From Rhynochetos jubatus (Eukaryota; Chordata; Aves; Eurypygiformes; Rhynochetidae), in the NCBI GenBank assembly GCA_027574665.1, contig CM050657.1, positions 19,889,700 to 19,953,699 on the forward strand: a DNA stretch of 64,000 nucleotides, given 5' to 3'. Of the stretch, positions 52,473 through 64,000 are shown piece by piece (position 1 is the stretch's first letter; each line of letters begins with the position of its first letter). Both the position numbers and the translations under genes were made by a program. The notes below the pieces were generated by a model. That model did no database searches and was not told the DNA's origin. It was given only the letters and a program-made list of their open reading frames with translations.

Positions 52473-55400
52473 AAGTCAAGACTTATCTTACCCTTCTCTA
52501 AGTTTTAGTATCACATGAAAGTGATGAAAATTCATTCTTTATGGAACTTTAGAGCCTCAGATGGCATCGTATCAGAAAGAATTCCAGTCCAAAATATTTT
52601 AAAGGATGTATTTATAGGCTGACTTTACACTACTTCCTTCTTCAGCACAAGGCAGTCTGTTTTCTCAGCTCTGAAATTACACATGTATAAGATTTCATCC
52701 ATCTTCCCTTGAAGCAACAGGAGTTTTTTCTAGAAAATTCAGTGAGAACAAGATGACATCGCAATGGCTAAATTAATGGTTTTCCCATGAAGCACTGCAA
52801 CGTTCAAGCAAATAGGATGGCAAGAACTTACACAAACATAAACACAATCCTAGGCTGTTCATGAAAAGGCGGATAACAGAGTAGTCTGTAACAGAACACA
52901 CGTGCTCCCTCGGAGTTCTTAGCCCCCAAATAATCAAAACTTTGCTTTCAGAGCACTTGCACTATTAAGATCATCATAATGTATCTGTTTAAGCAACATG
53001 TTGTTGTTTGGATTATTAAGACATTTTAAAAATGAGAAAGTAAGAAAGAATCAAATACTTCTTTATCCATGTGGGGTAGTGGGATCCCTATATCACACAT
53101 AAAACATCAGCAGATGGGTAGCATTTGTGTCTTTCACATTTGTTTAAAAAAAAAAAAAATCACTTACAGATTGGTGCTCTTTATAAAATGTAAAGCCATG
53201 GTTGGGCCTGAACTGATCATTCCTGTGAGAGACAGTAGATCTAGGGGTGCAAAAGGATCCAGAGTCAAGTCAATATAGTTGGCATTTTTAAGCTGCTTCC
53301 TATGGATATGAAAACTTGGCCAGAGTCACCTCACTCCAGGGCGAGTCTGCTGAACTCATTAAGCCACCCGCCATGTAAATGGGAGCAGATTCTAACTTAG
53401 ATCCTGAGCCACAGTGATTCCTCAAACACTTTTCATTTACAAGCAATGTGATGTGGTTGTCAACTGAAGCTTTCTAGTACCAAGAAATTTTTCACTTCTC
53501 TCTGTCTCCTTGGCTCACTGAATAGCAGCCCTGCCACTAGACAATGCAATCATCGGCACGGGGCTGGGTGTTCCAGCCAGCTTTGTCGCTGCCACCACAG
53601 CCCATCCCTTTCTGTCACCAGGCTGGAACATCCCTAGGAGAAAACTGTTTTTCCCTGCAATAAAACTGTCAGAGCAAAGCCCAAGCACTTACAAAACAAA
53701 ACCAGCGAGGTGGAGCCACAGGGCACGTGACTCTATTGTTTTTGTTCCTCTGCATGGTGATTGTATCAATAATTTACTGAAAGACATGATATCATAAATT
53801 AAGCCTTCTTGACAGGTGAACAGAAAAGCTTTTGGAGCGCAGGTTTTTCAAGCACCACGTCCTAATTCTGAGAGAACAGAGTTACAGGATCAAGTGGTTT
53901 GCTGCTTATAGGGAAGCAGGTTACTGCTGCCATGATACAAGTGTCTGTGGGGGTATCTCTGTCAAAACTTTAGGTAAGCATCTAAAAAAACAAGTGTGTG
54001 CTTGACCCACAAGTGAACGGGGTTTGAGGGCAGCCACTGACCCTTACTGCCATACGTGTTGGGGACTGTGACCGAAGTTGGTGGTTTGGTCCACTCCTCC
54101 TGCAGGTCCTCAGCTCCCTGAGTGCAGGCTGGGTCTTACTCAACAAGATTTAAACCTGAGGATGGAGCCAACCCCTGTGTTTAAATGCCACTTGCACGTC
54201 TGGGCATGTTCCACCCACAGCGGCACGATTAGAACTTAGCTGTAAGCATGCGCTTGGAACATTATTGAACCAGGTCTTAGTGATGGGCCTGTTGAGCCGT
54301 ACTAAATGAGTGACTGCTCCGTGGTGCTCAGCAATGCCAAGCTGGCCTCCAGGTAGGATTTGGATACCATAGTCTGGTAGTGAAGAAAATGTATGCTTCT
54401 CCTGTCTGTCCTTCACCCTCAGCTGAGAACAGGCAGAAAGCATTGGTGACAGGTCTCACACCACTCCAGCCCTGCAGCAAGATGCTTGGGAAGCATCTGG
54501 GTATGTGAGTGCCTTGTCTAAGGCACCTGGGCAACAGCAGGTGTGTTCCACTCATTAACCGGCTGTGGAAGCAACAGGGACCAGGAGATGTGCAATTAAT
54601 AACTAGGGTCACCAGCTCTGCACAAAGTAAATTAAGACAGAAAGCGTCAAGTTCCTTTGGCTGAGAGCTCTGGCATGAGAACTACAGCAGTAATATTTCA
54701 GTGCCTATACTCTCTGCTCTTCATTGCATGCAGGGACACCAGTCAAGTTATGCTTGCCAGGCAGGGCAGCTCACCATGGGGACACTCGACTTACTGTAGC
54801 TGGGAGACAAAATGTGTTGCCTCAGTGAAGGATGTTGGGGTTTGGGCTCTGATTGGTAAGGGATGCTAAGAGCAAACATGCGATTAGCTCCCGGGTTTTC
54901 AATGGCAAGCAAATTTTAAGCTAAAGGTAATCGGGTTTGCTTGTGCTGATTCCCTTGCTACACAAGGACATCTGCGGGCAGCGTGTGCGCATCACTCGGG
55001 AATACTTTAATACTCTAATTTTGACGCTATTGGCATTTTTAAGAACACGTCATACTTCATTTAAATCCGCTTCACTGATACCATCCTAGATGTTTATTTA
55101 GTCTTAGATGTGCGTTCGTAACTTGCTTACTGGGAAATGTCAAAAAGCCCTCATGCTACAACGCCCGGGATTACTCACACGACATGCCGCTTTAGGTGCT
55201 GCAGTGCACTTGCCTGACTGATGATGATAAATGACTAAACACAGAAAATCTATTCTAAATCATCTTCTTTGATCAACTTGTGCTCACATTACTCATATAA
55301 GTGGTTGTGTTGAAATGCAGGAGGATTACTCATGTAAGGCAAGGATTTCTTGTCCTAGTGAATAAGAATAAGCATCCAAACATGTAATAAAAGCAACTGG

Positions 55401-58400
55401 AGCTGCTATTCACTTCCTTGGAAGTGCTTGCATCTACCTCACACTTCTGTTGAGGAATTTAGTGACACAAGCTACAACCAGCCAACCTACCCCGCAGCTC
55501 TAGGCTCCCTTTTTCATATGCAAAAAAACCAGTGATTTGCATATACTACTATTGCTTCTGCTGGAGCCTTTAGTAGGGATTGAAGAATATGTCTTTCCAG
55601 CTTCTTCTGAGGAAAGTATTTCTTTGAGAACCTCTCCTGCATTAATTAGCTGGTAGCCAAAATCATGGAAACGGGGCAGCGAGGCATGATCAATTACATT
55701 TGTATAACCGCTGATGGAACACGATAACTAATTAATGAGCCCCTGTGCACATACAAAAGAGAAATGCATTTGAAACCCAGCAAGAGCTGAACCATGTTTG
55801 TAAGCCTGGTGTGTTTACAGTGTAAAAGACCAGTTCAGGCTCCTATTAAATTATTACAGCAGGCTGGAAAGGCTGCTGGTGAGAGTCAGTGCTGGGAGGG
55901 AAAAAACCCCAGGTTTTTAGTGGGGAATAAAGGAATCTCTATAAAACCAGCAATCTCCAAAATAAAAGCAGAGGCTTAAAAGTAGTGAATTTTCAGATCC
56001 TGTGTTTGATACACAGATAATTATTTTTCTGGTTGGGACAATAAAGCCAAAGTGTTAAATTGGTACTTTACTGAAAAACTTGTGGTTTTTGCCACTGAAA
56101 TCCCAAATGCTACCCAGAAATGAAATAAGTTCTCATTGATGATGCATCAGTCAGACTCTCGCAACAGTAAAAATCCATTTTGTTTAGAGGGCCTCACACA
56201 TTAATAAATAAACCATTCCGTAAATTATGTCAGATGAAGAAAGCTCTCATGGCTGGCCTGAAGCAAACCATAATGACTTTCATTCTGCAGTGTAAAAGTA
56301 TGGATCCACAGAGGAAAGAAAAAGAAATCGTAACCAAGTAATTACAGAGCTTTCCTCCTGCATGCTGTTAAAGCAAAGGGAGTTTTTAATTGTGTATATT
56401 CCTAGAAGAGACTGTCTGGTAACCCAGGTCTAAATATTTCAGTGATGCAAAGGCAACCCTTGCCCACTCTGACAGTGAGATTTGTTGCAGAAAATGTGTA
56501 TCTCATCAAAGCAGTAATTACCAAAAGTATAATCTACTACCTAAAAATAGGGAAAAGCCCAGAGTTGCAAACACAAGGCTGCAACCATCCCACTGATGCC
56601 AACGGCAGTCGTACTGCTAGAATAATATATACCTAGCACTGCAAACAGGTGACTCGCTACAGTCTGGAGAAGATACTGTACTATCAGGAAGATGCTTTTT
56701 CCCACTGAGACAGCTCAGGGTCTGGAGCTGCTACTCTCAAAACCAGAGGGAATGTTGCAGAAGTATGTGCCAGCACGAGATGAATCTCGGTCCCTGGGAT
56801 AATAGTTCTTAGCATGGTTTCTCTTCCACTTGCTTAGAAAACCCAACTGAATTAACCACTCATGCACTTCTTAAGGTACTGACTTTCTCCATTTTGCTGA
56901 CGGAGAAAGAAATGTACTAATTTCTTGTGGTTTCACTACTCTCATAGAGGGAGCCTGTCAGGGGACTTCCAAGAAGTTCCTCACTCCCCATCCCCTGCTC
57001 AGCTTACCCATCTACTGATTTGTCATTTCCCTGCATTAGCAGTATCATTACATTTTTTTAAGGCTTTTACTTTGCCATCTCAAGACAACAACGACAAACT
57101 AGGCCTTTTTGAAAATGTGCAAATTGATTATACCTCTCTTCCTAATTCTCCCCCCCACCCTTCTGGTGATTTAATAGCTTTTTTGCAAACCCAAATGGAG
57201 CACTTCATGCATATTGCATTACATACAGCTCGGCACTCAGACTGTTGTATCTGTCACAAGTACCCTGCACTCAGCCCTACGCCACTCTGCACCATGAGGA
57301 ATCATTGGTACCCATACTAGAAGGGCAGAAAACAAGTAGAAAACCAAAATGCAAGGCATAGGACTGCCTGCTGCAGGCACAAGGGAGAGGGATAGGAGAT
57401 AGCCTGTTGCCCTGGGGAGGTGGATTTACTGTCTAAAATGGAGGGGATGCACCTGCAGGGATGCCCATGAGCATCTCAGAAAGGGCAAATGGTGCATTTG
57501 GGTTTCCATCCCCTTCACGCTATAAGAGCGCTAGGTGCTACCTGCAAATGCATCCAGCCTCTAGGAAGGAGGAAAACACCGATCCCTCCAGCCCCAAAGC
57601 TGTTTCTCACTAGCCTGTTGCTCCAGAGGATCCCAAGGGACTCTGACGACCTGGACCAAGTGCTAGAGAGACTGGCATGTAATTGATCCTGGCAAAGTTA
57701 GAACAACCCAGTATCAAGGGATCTGCTGGCCTTCATCGCAGCCGACTCCAATTTCACCTCGGAGTGCGTTACCTCAGCTCCCACCTACTCCTCATCCAGG
57801 CAGGAAGGTGAGCACTCAGACAGCTAAACCCCCTCACTGCTCGCCTTCGTGGACATGGTGCCCACGGACGGGTGCTCAAATACTGAATTAGCTATTTAGC
57901 TTAGGAATTGGGATCCATCAGCTGCAAGGAAAAAAAAAGGAGATTTGACATCTTTCTCATCCTTCCCTCTGCTTTTTCCCAGTTATACAGGCAGCCCAGT
58001 GTCTCCCCAGAGACAGTGGGTAAACCAGCACACCCTGTCACCACTCCAAAGGCTGGAGAAGGGTAAAAAGGGTAACCTCTTCGTACCTGGTAGTTATTTT
58101 ACGGGATTACACGTCTTTTGACTCTTTCTAGCACTAGAGACTGGAATACAAAGTTTCAGGACTCCGGGGGGCTGGCTCTGGATGCGCGGCGCCCTTGACT
58201 TACGTCTTTGGTCAAGTTAAATATTTCCTCTTTTATTTTGCTTATTTGTCAAAAGAAGATGATGATGTTTAGCTATTTTACAGCAGTGCTAATAGTGGTA
58301 AAGCGCTTAAAGAGATGGAAGTAACGCAGAAAAATGCTGTTCAACTCCTCCGCTTCCATTTTGCTAGGGAGACATACATACACACACACAAAATCCCTGA

Positions 58401-58835
58401 ATCTACTTTTAGTTGATGCAACGCAGAAGGTTAGTTTTACGCCTGAAATAGACCAGTAGTTTAATTTAGCAAGAATTTTACCTTAAATTAACTACAGCTC
58501 CACCTGAACTGCTCAATTAGAGGTAAAAATGGAAAGATTAAAAATGAAAGAGCCCAAAATTAACAGCAAAGGCACAAGGCCAGATAGCTGAAGCTAGACC
58601 CATGTGAGCAGTGTCAGGACTGGCAGGAACCAGCCCTCGCTCTCGGCTCTGTGCCTGGCTTTTAAGTCCCTCTAAGGGGGGCTGATGGTGGAGACAGAGC
58701 CAGCTTTTACAGTGGCAGCCCAGCTGGGGATCAGCGCTGTGAAAACAAGCGCACAGAACTCCAAACCAAATCGCATTCCCAGTGAAAACATTACTGTGGC
58801 GAGCAGCCCCAGCAGAAGGCATCCCTCTGGTCGGC

Positions 58836-58890
58836 AGCCACCGGAGCCGTTGCGTGACTCCCGCCGCGCCGCATCGCCCCGCTGACGTCA
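58836..58890 (+). promoter_or_regulatory. Intronic CpG cluster with full cAMP response element
   Basis: About eleven CpGs occur in about 60 bases, ending with the full palindromic CRE TGACGTCA (58883-58890). An isolated CpG-rich patch with a CRE is typical of a small promoter or enhancer that binds CREB/ATF factors. It lies 4.6 kb before the coding exon of SLC7A14, so it could serve an alternative first exon or an enhancer. No initiator or donor stands out beside it. Confidence 0.5.
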
Positions 58891-61800
58891 CTTCTCTGCC
58901 TGCTGTAGAGCTGTAATGAAATTCAGTGTCTTGTGCCTCTTCATACAAGCCCCTCTCACCGTTACTGAGCTAGTAATTAAAAGACAAAGGGGAGGAGGAG
59001 CAGGGAAATCAGGCTAGCTCATTTCTTCCTCTTTCTCTTGTCCTTCATTTGGGATTGCAGTGGGTTTGCTGTCAGGAGACACCTCTTGCATCCCTCTTGA
59101 GGCTGCCTTTCCCCGGGGGGCTGCTGCAGCCCAGCTCCACATGCAGCCCCTACGCAGAGCGGGCAGGGGGTCTGAGGGCCACTGCTCCTCGCTGTAAACA
59201 TCTGTATTACTATTTCCAAGTTCACAGCAGGTACCACCTCGAGGGTTGATAGGAACCTGCTTTGGTCCTGCATTTCTGGGGCACACATCCCCTGAACAAG
59301 GAGGAAGGGGCTTTCCCCATAAGAACCCCTGCAGCGAACTGGGTGCTGTTGTTCCCCATGCTGGGACCGGAGCCATGCCGACCCAGCTGCTACTGGGGAA
59401 TCAGCAAGTTTTTCTCTGCAATAATTACTTCTGTGAGCTATGAAAACCAGAGGAAATCCAACCTTTTCCTCTTAATGAGTGCCCCTGCCTGGCTTTCCAT
59501 CAATACACCAACAGGAGCTCTCTTTTTTCATTTATCACCATCAATGTACTGTTTCTTCTTGTGTTCCCAGCATTTTTTAAGAGGGCTTTGCTTAAGGATA
59601 CCCCTATGGACTCCTGGATGGAGGGGAGTCATTAAGAGAAAAATCAAATATGCCACCCCAAACGGCTGACTAGGTACGAAGAAGCTCACCTGGGGAGGCT
59701 GGAGCCGCGGGGGGTGATGAGGACGGGTGATACCGTGCTGCATCTTACCAGCATGGGGCAGCTGGCAGAAAGCAGCTTTACATCAGGAATAATTCAGCGC
59801 CCAAACAGACAGTAAGAAAGATCCATGCCTGCAAATACCTAGGCCTCTCCTTCTGACTTGATTGCTGTTTTAGTTAATTTACCCTAATGAAGAAGAGTGT
59901 TTCAGTACAAACAGCGGTTGCTAACAAGCACACAGTGGCAGCAGCAAGTGCCAGCCAGCAAGGCAGCAGCCGTGGAAAACCGACCCAGACTGCCTGATGA
60001 TGGAGAGCTGCACAGCTCCAAAACCTGGCTGCAGCTCCCTGAGTCAGGCTGCCCCCTCCAAGCCACAACTCCCTTGAGCTGCCCAGGTTTATAACGAAGA
60101 GCAGGTAAAAACCACAAATAAAAACTCCTCTTCCCTCTCTCTCTCTGCTCCTGGCTAGCGGAGCGGGGAAGAAAGGAGCTGTCTCTGCCCCATGTAAATG
60201 GTTGCCATCCATGAGATATTTTTTATGGCTTTAAGTGGAGTGAAAGGATGTTTTCCAAGCTACAGAGCAGCAATATGCTGATCTTGCTTAAACATCTGGA
60301 ATAGTTTCGAATGGTTGCTTTAATTGAATGCAGCAGCAATTATAGAATTATTTTGTTTCAGATGTTTTGGAGGCTTTTTTCCCCGTGGTGACTTAGGAGG
60401 AACCATATGAATTGCAGGGCTACCTTGGGCTGCCATGCAGGAGGATCCAGTCCCAGCCCAGCTCCAGGTAGCTGGAACAGCTCCAGCAGCTAGATCTGGG
60501 CACATCACAGATCCACCAGCCTGTTCCTGCTTTAAATTTAAACCATTGAAAATATTTAAGGGTTTTATTATTATTATTATTTGAGCAGTTTAAAATTATT
60601 CCTGGACAAGACTGCCATGTCTTCCCTTGAGGCCCTTGTCAATGCTGGCAAGAATGTAATTTTTGTACCCTGATGTGCCTTGAGAGTGAATTGGGCTGTC
60701 TGAATCAGTCATGCTTGACTCTCTTCGGTTTGGAGGATGTACTAGTTTTTCCGGTGTAACGTTGATCCCTCCAGCAAGACCTGAGCATACACCACCCTTC
60801 CCAAACCCTTCATCAGCCACCCACAGACAGAACAAACAAAATGATGAAAAACTGATCATCTCAGACCACATTAGTCCCAACGCCTTTAACACAGAGGGCA
60901 GGTCTTCCCACGCCGAAGCACAAAGCTGGCGATGAGACCAAGGACCAGCCCGCAGCTTCAGCACATCCATCCCATGCTATCCTACTGCTTCTGGAGGGCC
61001 AGTAGCTCCTTTGTGCCAAACACAGCCTTCACAGAAGCATCCAAAAATAGTACAAAGACATCAAGAGACACAAATCTGCTCCTCCCAGTGTTCATCTCTT
61101 CCCATAGTTGACCACCTGACTTTTATTTGTCCAGCCTCAACTTCCAGCCATTGATTCTCATTAATCTTTTCCTTAGAAGGGTTAAAAGATGACTTTTCAG
61201 TATCTATTATTTTCACCTTACCATGAGTTTTTGCCATGAGTAAACCAAGGATGGGGTTACTTGGGAAAGATGTTTTCTTACAGCACAAACATGAGAGAAT
61301 TGCACAGAGATAAGAATGTCTAAGTTGTAGCAGTTCAAAAACCAGGCGGACACTTTTGCCCAGCTTCTTGGCTGGTTTAAGTCAATTTGGCACAAGCCTA
61401 GGCATAGTAATCACAGTCTTTTGAACTCAATTAGGAGCATCCATAAATTCCCAGTAAGAAAAATACTGACTGGGTGAAGTGCAGCAAGACCTCTTTGCCA
61501 GCCCCTGCTTCAGAGGTGCTGTGCTTCATATAAAAGGAGGATGAATTTTGGGTGGTGATCAGTTTGGTTAGAGGAGTTATTTCTCCCGTGCCCAAAACAC
61601 AGCCCTGACAAAGCGGAGCCACCCTGGAGGTGCCAGCACATGGGCATGCTGCCCCAAGGGCTGCTCTGCCTCGTCCCGGCTGGCACAAACCCACTGAGCT
61701 CCAGTTCAGTTGCCCCCTTCCAGCACAAACCTTCGTTTAAACCAGAAAGTACAACCTAACCTGAGATTCAGCCCACGCCACGAACGAGCTGATTCCTTGA

Positions 61801-63454
61801 GCAACCCAAAAGCCAAACCCAGTCTTTATTCTCCACCCAGGATGCACATTCACTCAAGAGCAGTAACAATTTTTCCTTATTATTATTCTTAGTTAGAACA
61901 TCCAGCCTTTCAGCCTGTGGTTGCTCGAGGTAAAAAAATCAACACAATTTGAACTGTGATCAACCAAAACACAAAATGAATGCTGCGTTTTATTTAATAA
62001 ACTCCAGCAACACAAGGCTGCCTGGTAGACACAATGTGATTTGTTTTGGATGTAAAGATGGAAAAATAATTGCTTTGTCTTCAAGGCAATTAAAAAAAAA
62101 ATCTGTATTAACAGGAAGAAAGCTGCCAGGCTAAAATTCATATTTAATAATCTATTTTTTCTGTTCCCTTACATTAGCATTCAGAGCTTGTCAATTCTTG
62201 TTATTTTTCTCAAAGTTAAGAAGCCAGCACGAGTCACCAGGCAGTCATTAGTGCTGGTATTAGGAGCTTGCCTGAGAACTGCTGCTTGCTAAAAAACAGC
62301 AGAGGGAGAAATGAAAGTTACTGGGTAGTTCTTGAAAATATGACTTAAGACAAAAAAGCACAGAGAAAAAGCAAAACAATTCCATTATTTTAAAGACAGT
62401 CTCATGATTTGGGATCATAAGGCAATTTTAAGACAGTCTTAAAGCTTCTGCCGAGCTCCTCTCTCAGCTTGCCTTAACTACGCAGAAGCCAGACCCCAAA
62501 GCTTGTTGCAGTTACTCCAGAAAAAGAACATCTCTTAATTAAAAAAATAAAGAAGTATTCCTAAAAGAGTGTTTAAGTAGCTACAAAAATTAAGTGATAA
62601 CTTGAATGGAGAAACCACACCAAGGACTCTTTTTTTTTAACCCCACAATTCACTGGGACCTGAACAAACAGCACCCTTTAAACCTTCCCCCTTCAGGGTT
62701 CACCAGGATGATGGTAGCACACAAAAAGGAAAACCAACTGCAATAGCTGAAGACCTATAAGGGTCAACTTCTGTAGCGCTAAAAATCACCCGTCCCCATA
62801 ATGACCAATTGATGGGGATCAAACCCCATAGCCAGCCACAGCCCAGCACAGGCAGGCAGCAGCCTCCACACGCTGGGTACAGGGGCAAAGCTATGGTCCT
62901 AGACTTTTGCAGGACGGATGGAGCACAAGCGATATCTCACAGAAGGCACACTGATGGTGGGTGGGTGACACGTGGTGCCAGCAGGAGCATCCCCACTGCT
63001 GAGACATGCTACAGTGCTGCCGAGCTTGGGGCTGAGCTTGGTCCCTACCAGGACCCAATGTGCCACGGTGGCCACCTCACAGTTATATACAGCCATCATC
63101 AATTTTGATAACAATTAAACCATGCAATGGACACTTGGAGGGTATCAGGTTCCTGCTGCTTATGGGGCTGTATTAGTAATTGAGGCTAAAAGCACGCAGA
63201 CACATGAAGGGGGAAAGAGCATCTCTGTTGTACAAAACAGCTGGGATGGAGAAAGATTTCTGCGGAGCAGCAGCACTGGTGAAAGCAAAGCTCCCGTTGG
63301 CCCCAAGGGCTCTCTCACTGCTGGAGGACAGCCGGGACCCCAGCCAGAAATCAGCTCAGGGGCCCCTTTCAGTTCCTCCACGCAGAGCACAACCCTCTTT
63401 CTTTGCTATTTCTGTTAAAAAACACGTTGCAAGCACTTTTGCTCTCTCTTGCAG

Positions 63455-63547
63455 CTGGGCCGCCAGCGTGCGGGGATGCAGCCGCAGCCCTGAGTGGGCA
63501 CTGCCGAAACCATCCGTGACCCACCTCTGTGGAACCCAGCGCCAGCC
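63455..63547 (+). other. SLC7A14: 5' untranslated part of SLC7A14 exon 2
   Basis: It begins after a clean acceptor (pyrimidine tract CTCTCTCTTGCAG ending at 63454) and runs to the start codon. It includes a five-codon upstream open reading frame. The high G+C continues into the coding part. The acceptor call rests on the motif and on the need for an upstream exon. Confidence 0.65.
63476..63493 (+). other. Short upstream open reading frame (5 codons)
   Basis: ATG CAG CCG CAG CCC TGA lies in the untranslated leader, 54 bases before the main start codon. The context is GGGG before ATG (G at -3), so it could be recognised by ribosomes and modestly lower translation of SLC7A14. This is inference. 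Confidence 0.5.
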
Positions 63548-63848
63548 ATGAGCTTCTTCTCACGCCTGGACCCACGGCGGGTGCCGTGGGGGGCGGCGGG
63601 TCACGCGCTACGCGCCCGCATCCTGCGCACCAAGCCCGTGGAGTCGATGCTGGAGGGCACGGGGACCGCCACAGCCCAGGGCGCCAGGCTGGCCAAGGTC
63701 CTCACCACCCTAGACCTCATCTCCCTCGGCGTTGGGAGCTGCGTGGGCACAGGCATGTATGTGGTGTCCGGCCTGGTGGCCAAGGAGATGGCGGGGCCCG
63801 GGGTGATTGTTTCCTTCATCATTGCTGCTGTCGCTTCCATCTTGTCAG
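63548..63848 (+). CDS. SLC7A14: SLC7A14, first coding exon (N-terminal 100 residues, partial)
   Basis: This is the start of solute carrier family 7 member 14, a multi-pass amino acid transporter-like protein of the APC superfamily. The family member is described as a lysosomal membrane protein of neurons and retina; human variants are linked to retinitis pigmentosa, and GABA uptake into lysosomes has been reported. The 100 residues here match the vertebrate protein closely: SLDPRR near the start, ILRTKPVESMLEGTGT at about 25-40, then LTTLDLISLGVGSCVGTGMY leading into helix 1 (about 55-77). Helix 1 includes the glycine-rich substrate-site segment. Next come KEMAGPG and the start of helix 2 (VSFIIAAVASILS). 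The ATG at 63548 has G at -3 and opens the expected MS-FF N-terminus; no in-frame ATG lies upstream in the exon. The exon ends TCAG|GTGAGT at 63848, leaving a split glycine codon (phase 1). The rest of the roughly 770-residue protein lies beyond the window. Confidence 0.97.
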
Positions 63849-64000
63849 GTGAGTCGTGCCGGTGGGTTTGTGAGTAACATGCTCACACACCCTCCGACTT
63901 CATTCATGGGTGGGGGCCTGGCAGGTCCCACACTCACCAGCACAAGCTGTGAGGGGGCAATAGTTTCCACATAGCCTAAAATACCATTTCACATTGGGTT
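63849..64000 (+). other. SLC7A14: Start of SLC7A14 intron 2
   Basis: It begins with the consensus donor GTGAGT. The reading frame hits a stop soon after the donor (63875-63877), as expected for intron. No other feature is seen before the window ends. Confidence 0.85.

Larger units (their letters stand above)
49819..63454 (+). other. SLC7A14: Probable intron 1 of SLC7A14
   Basis: It would run from the GTGAGT donor at 49819 to the CTCTCTCTTGCAG acceptor ending at 63454, about 13.6 kb. I see no protein-coding exon in it and no clear interspersed repeat, which is unusual against the CR1-bearing upstream half. It holds simple repeats (GAAA near 51725-51745, an A run at 53145-53158, TTA repeats at about 60565-60581), a CRE/CpG cluster at 58836-58890 and single-copy segments that could be conserved regulatory DNA. 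The open frames here look like chance. Confidence 0.45.

Noticed and set aside
63529-63852. Second plus-strand frame of 107 codons over the SLC7A14 exon
   Set aside because: It is an out-of-frame shadow. The SLC7A14 frame has clear family homology and this one has none.

Overview
This is vertebrate nuclear DNA, and almost certainly bird DNA. It contains several 3' ends of CR1 (chicken repeat 1) LINEs ending in the ATTCTATGA-type tail, one avian-type retroviral solo LTR, no prokaryotic-style dense coding, and long single-copy non-coding tracts. I did not try to name the species.

The only gene I can support is the 5' part of SLC7A14, a member of the cationic amino acid transporter family. It lies on the + strand at the right end. 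Its first coding exon starts translation at 63548 and ends at a GTGAGT splice donor after 63848; the remaining exons lie beyond the window. About 14 kb upstream (roughly 49420-50650) is the only large CpG island in the window. A consensus donor at 49819 inside it suggests a non-coding exon 1, which would make 49819-63454 the first intron. Just inside that intron, still in the island, is a near-perfect RE1/NRSE site for the neuronal repressor REST. This fits a neuronal and retinal gene. A strong donor on the opposite strand (50173) hints at an antisense transcript from the same island. A second small CpG cluster with a full cAMP response element (58883-58890) lies 4.6 kb before the coding exon.

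Layout: 1-49400 is intergenic or upstream DNA without recognisable protein-coding exons. It holds the solo LTR (about 1588-2313) and CR1 copies at 3554-3943 (+), 14195-14450 (+, old), 23352-23870 (-) and 43536-44084 (+). It also holds three small CR1 3' tails and an inverted pair of arrays of one degenerate minisatellite (7397-7628 and 7993-9321). Simple repeats, a G-quadruplex-prone tract, several perfect hairpins and an isolated CpG cluster at 41553-41625 are scattered through it. 49420-50650 is the promoter island, 50650-63454 is probable intron 1, and 63455-63848 is exon 2.

Most open reading frames in the window are chance frames, repeat-derived frames or antisense shadows. I saw no RNA gene, CRISPR array or multi-gene system. 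The most informative observations are the RE1 site, the inverted minisatellite and the intronic CRE/CpG cluster.
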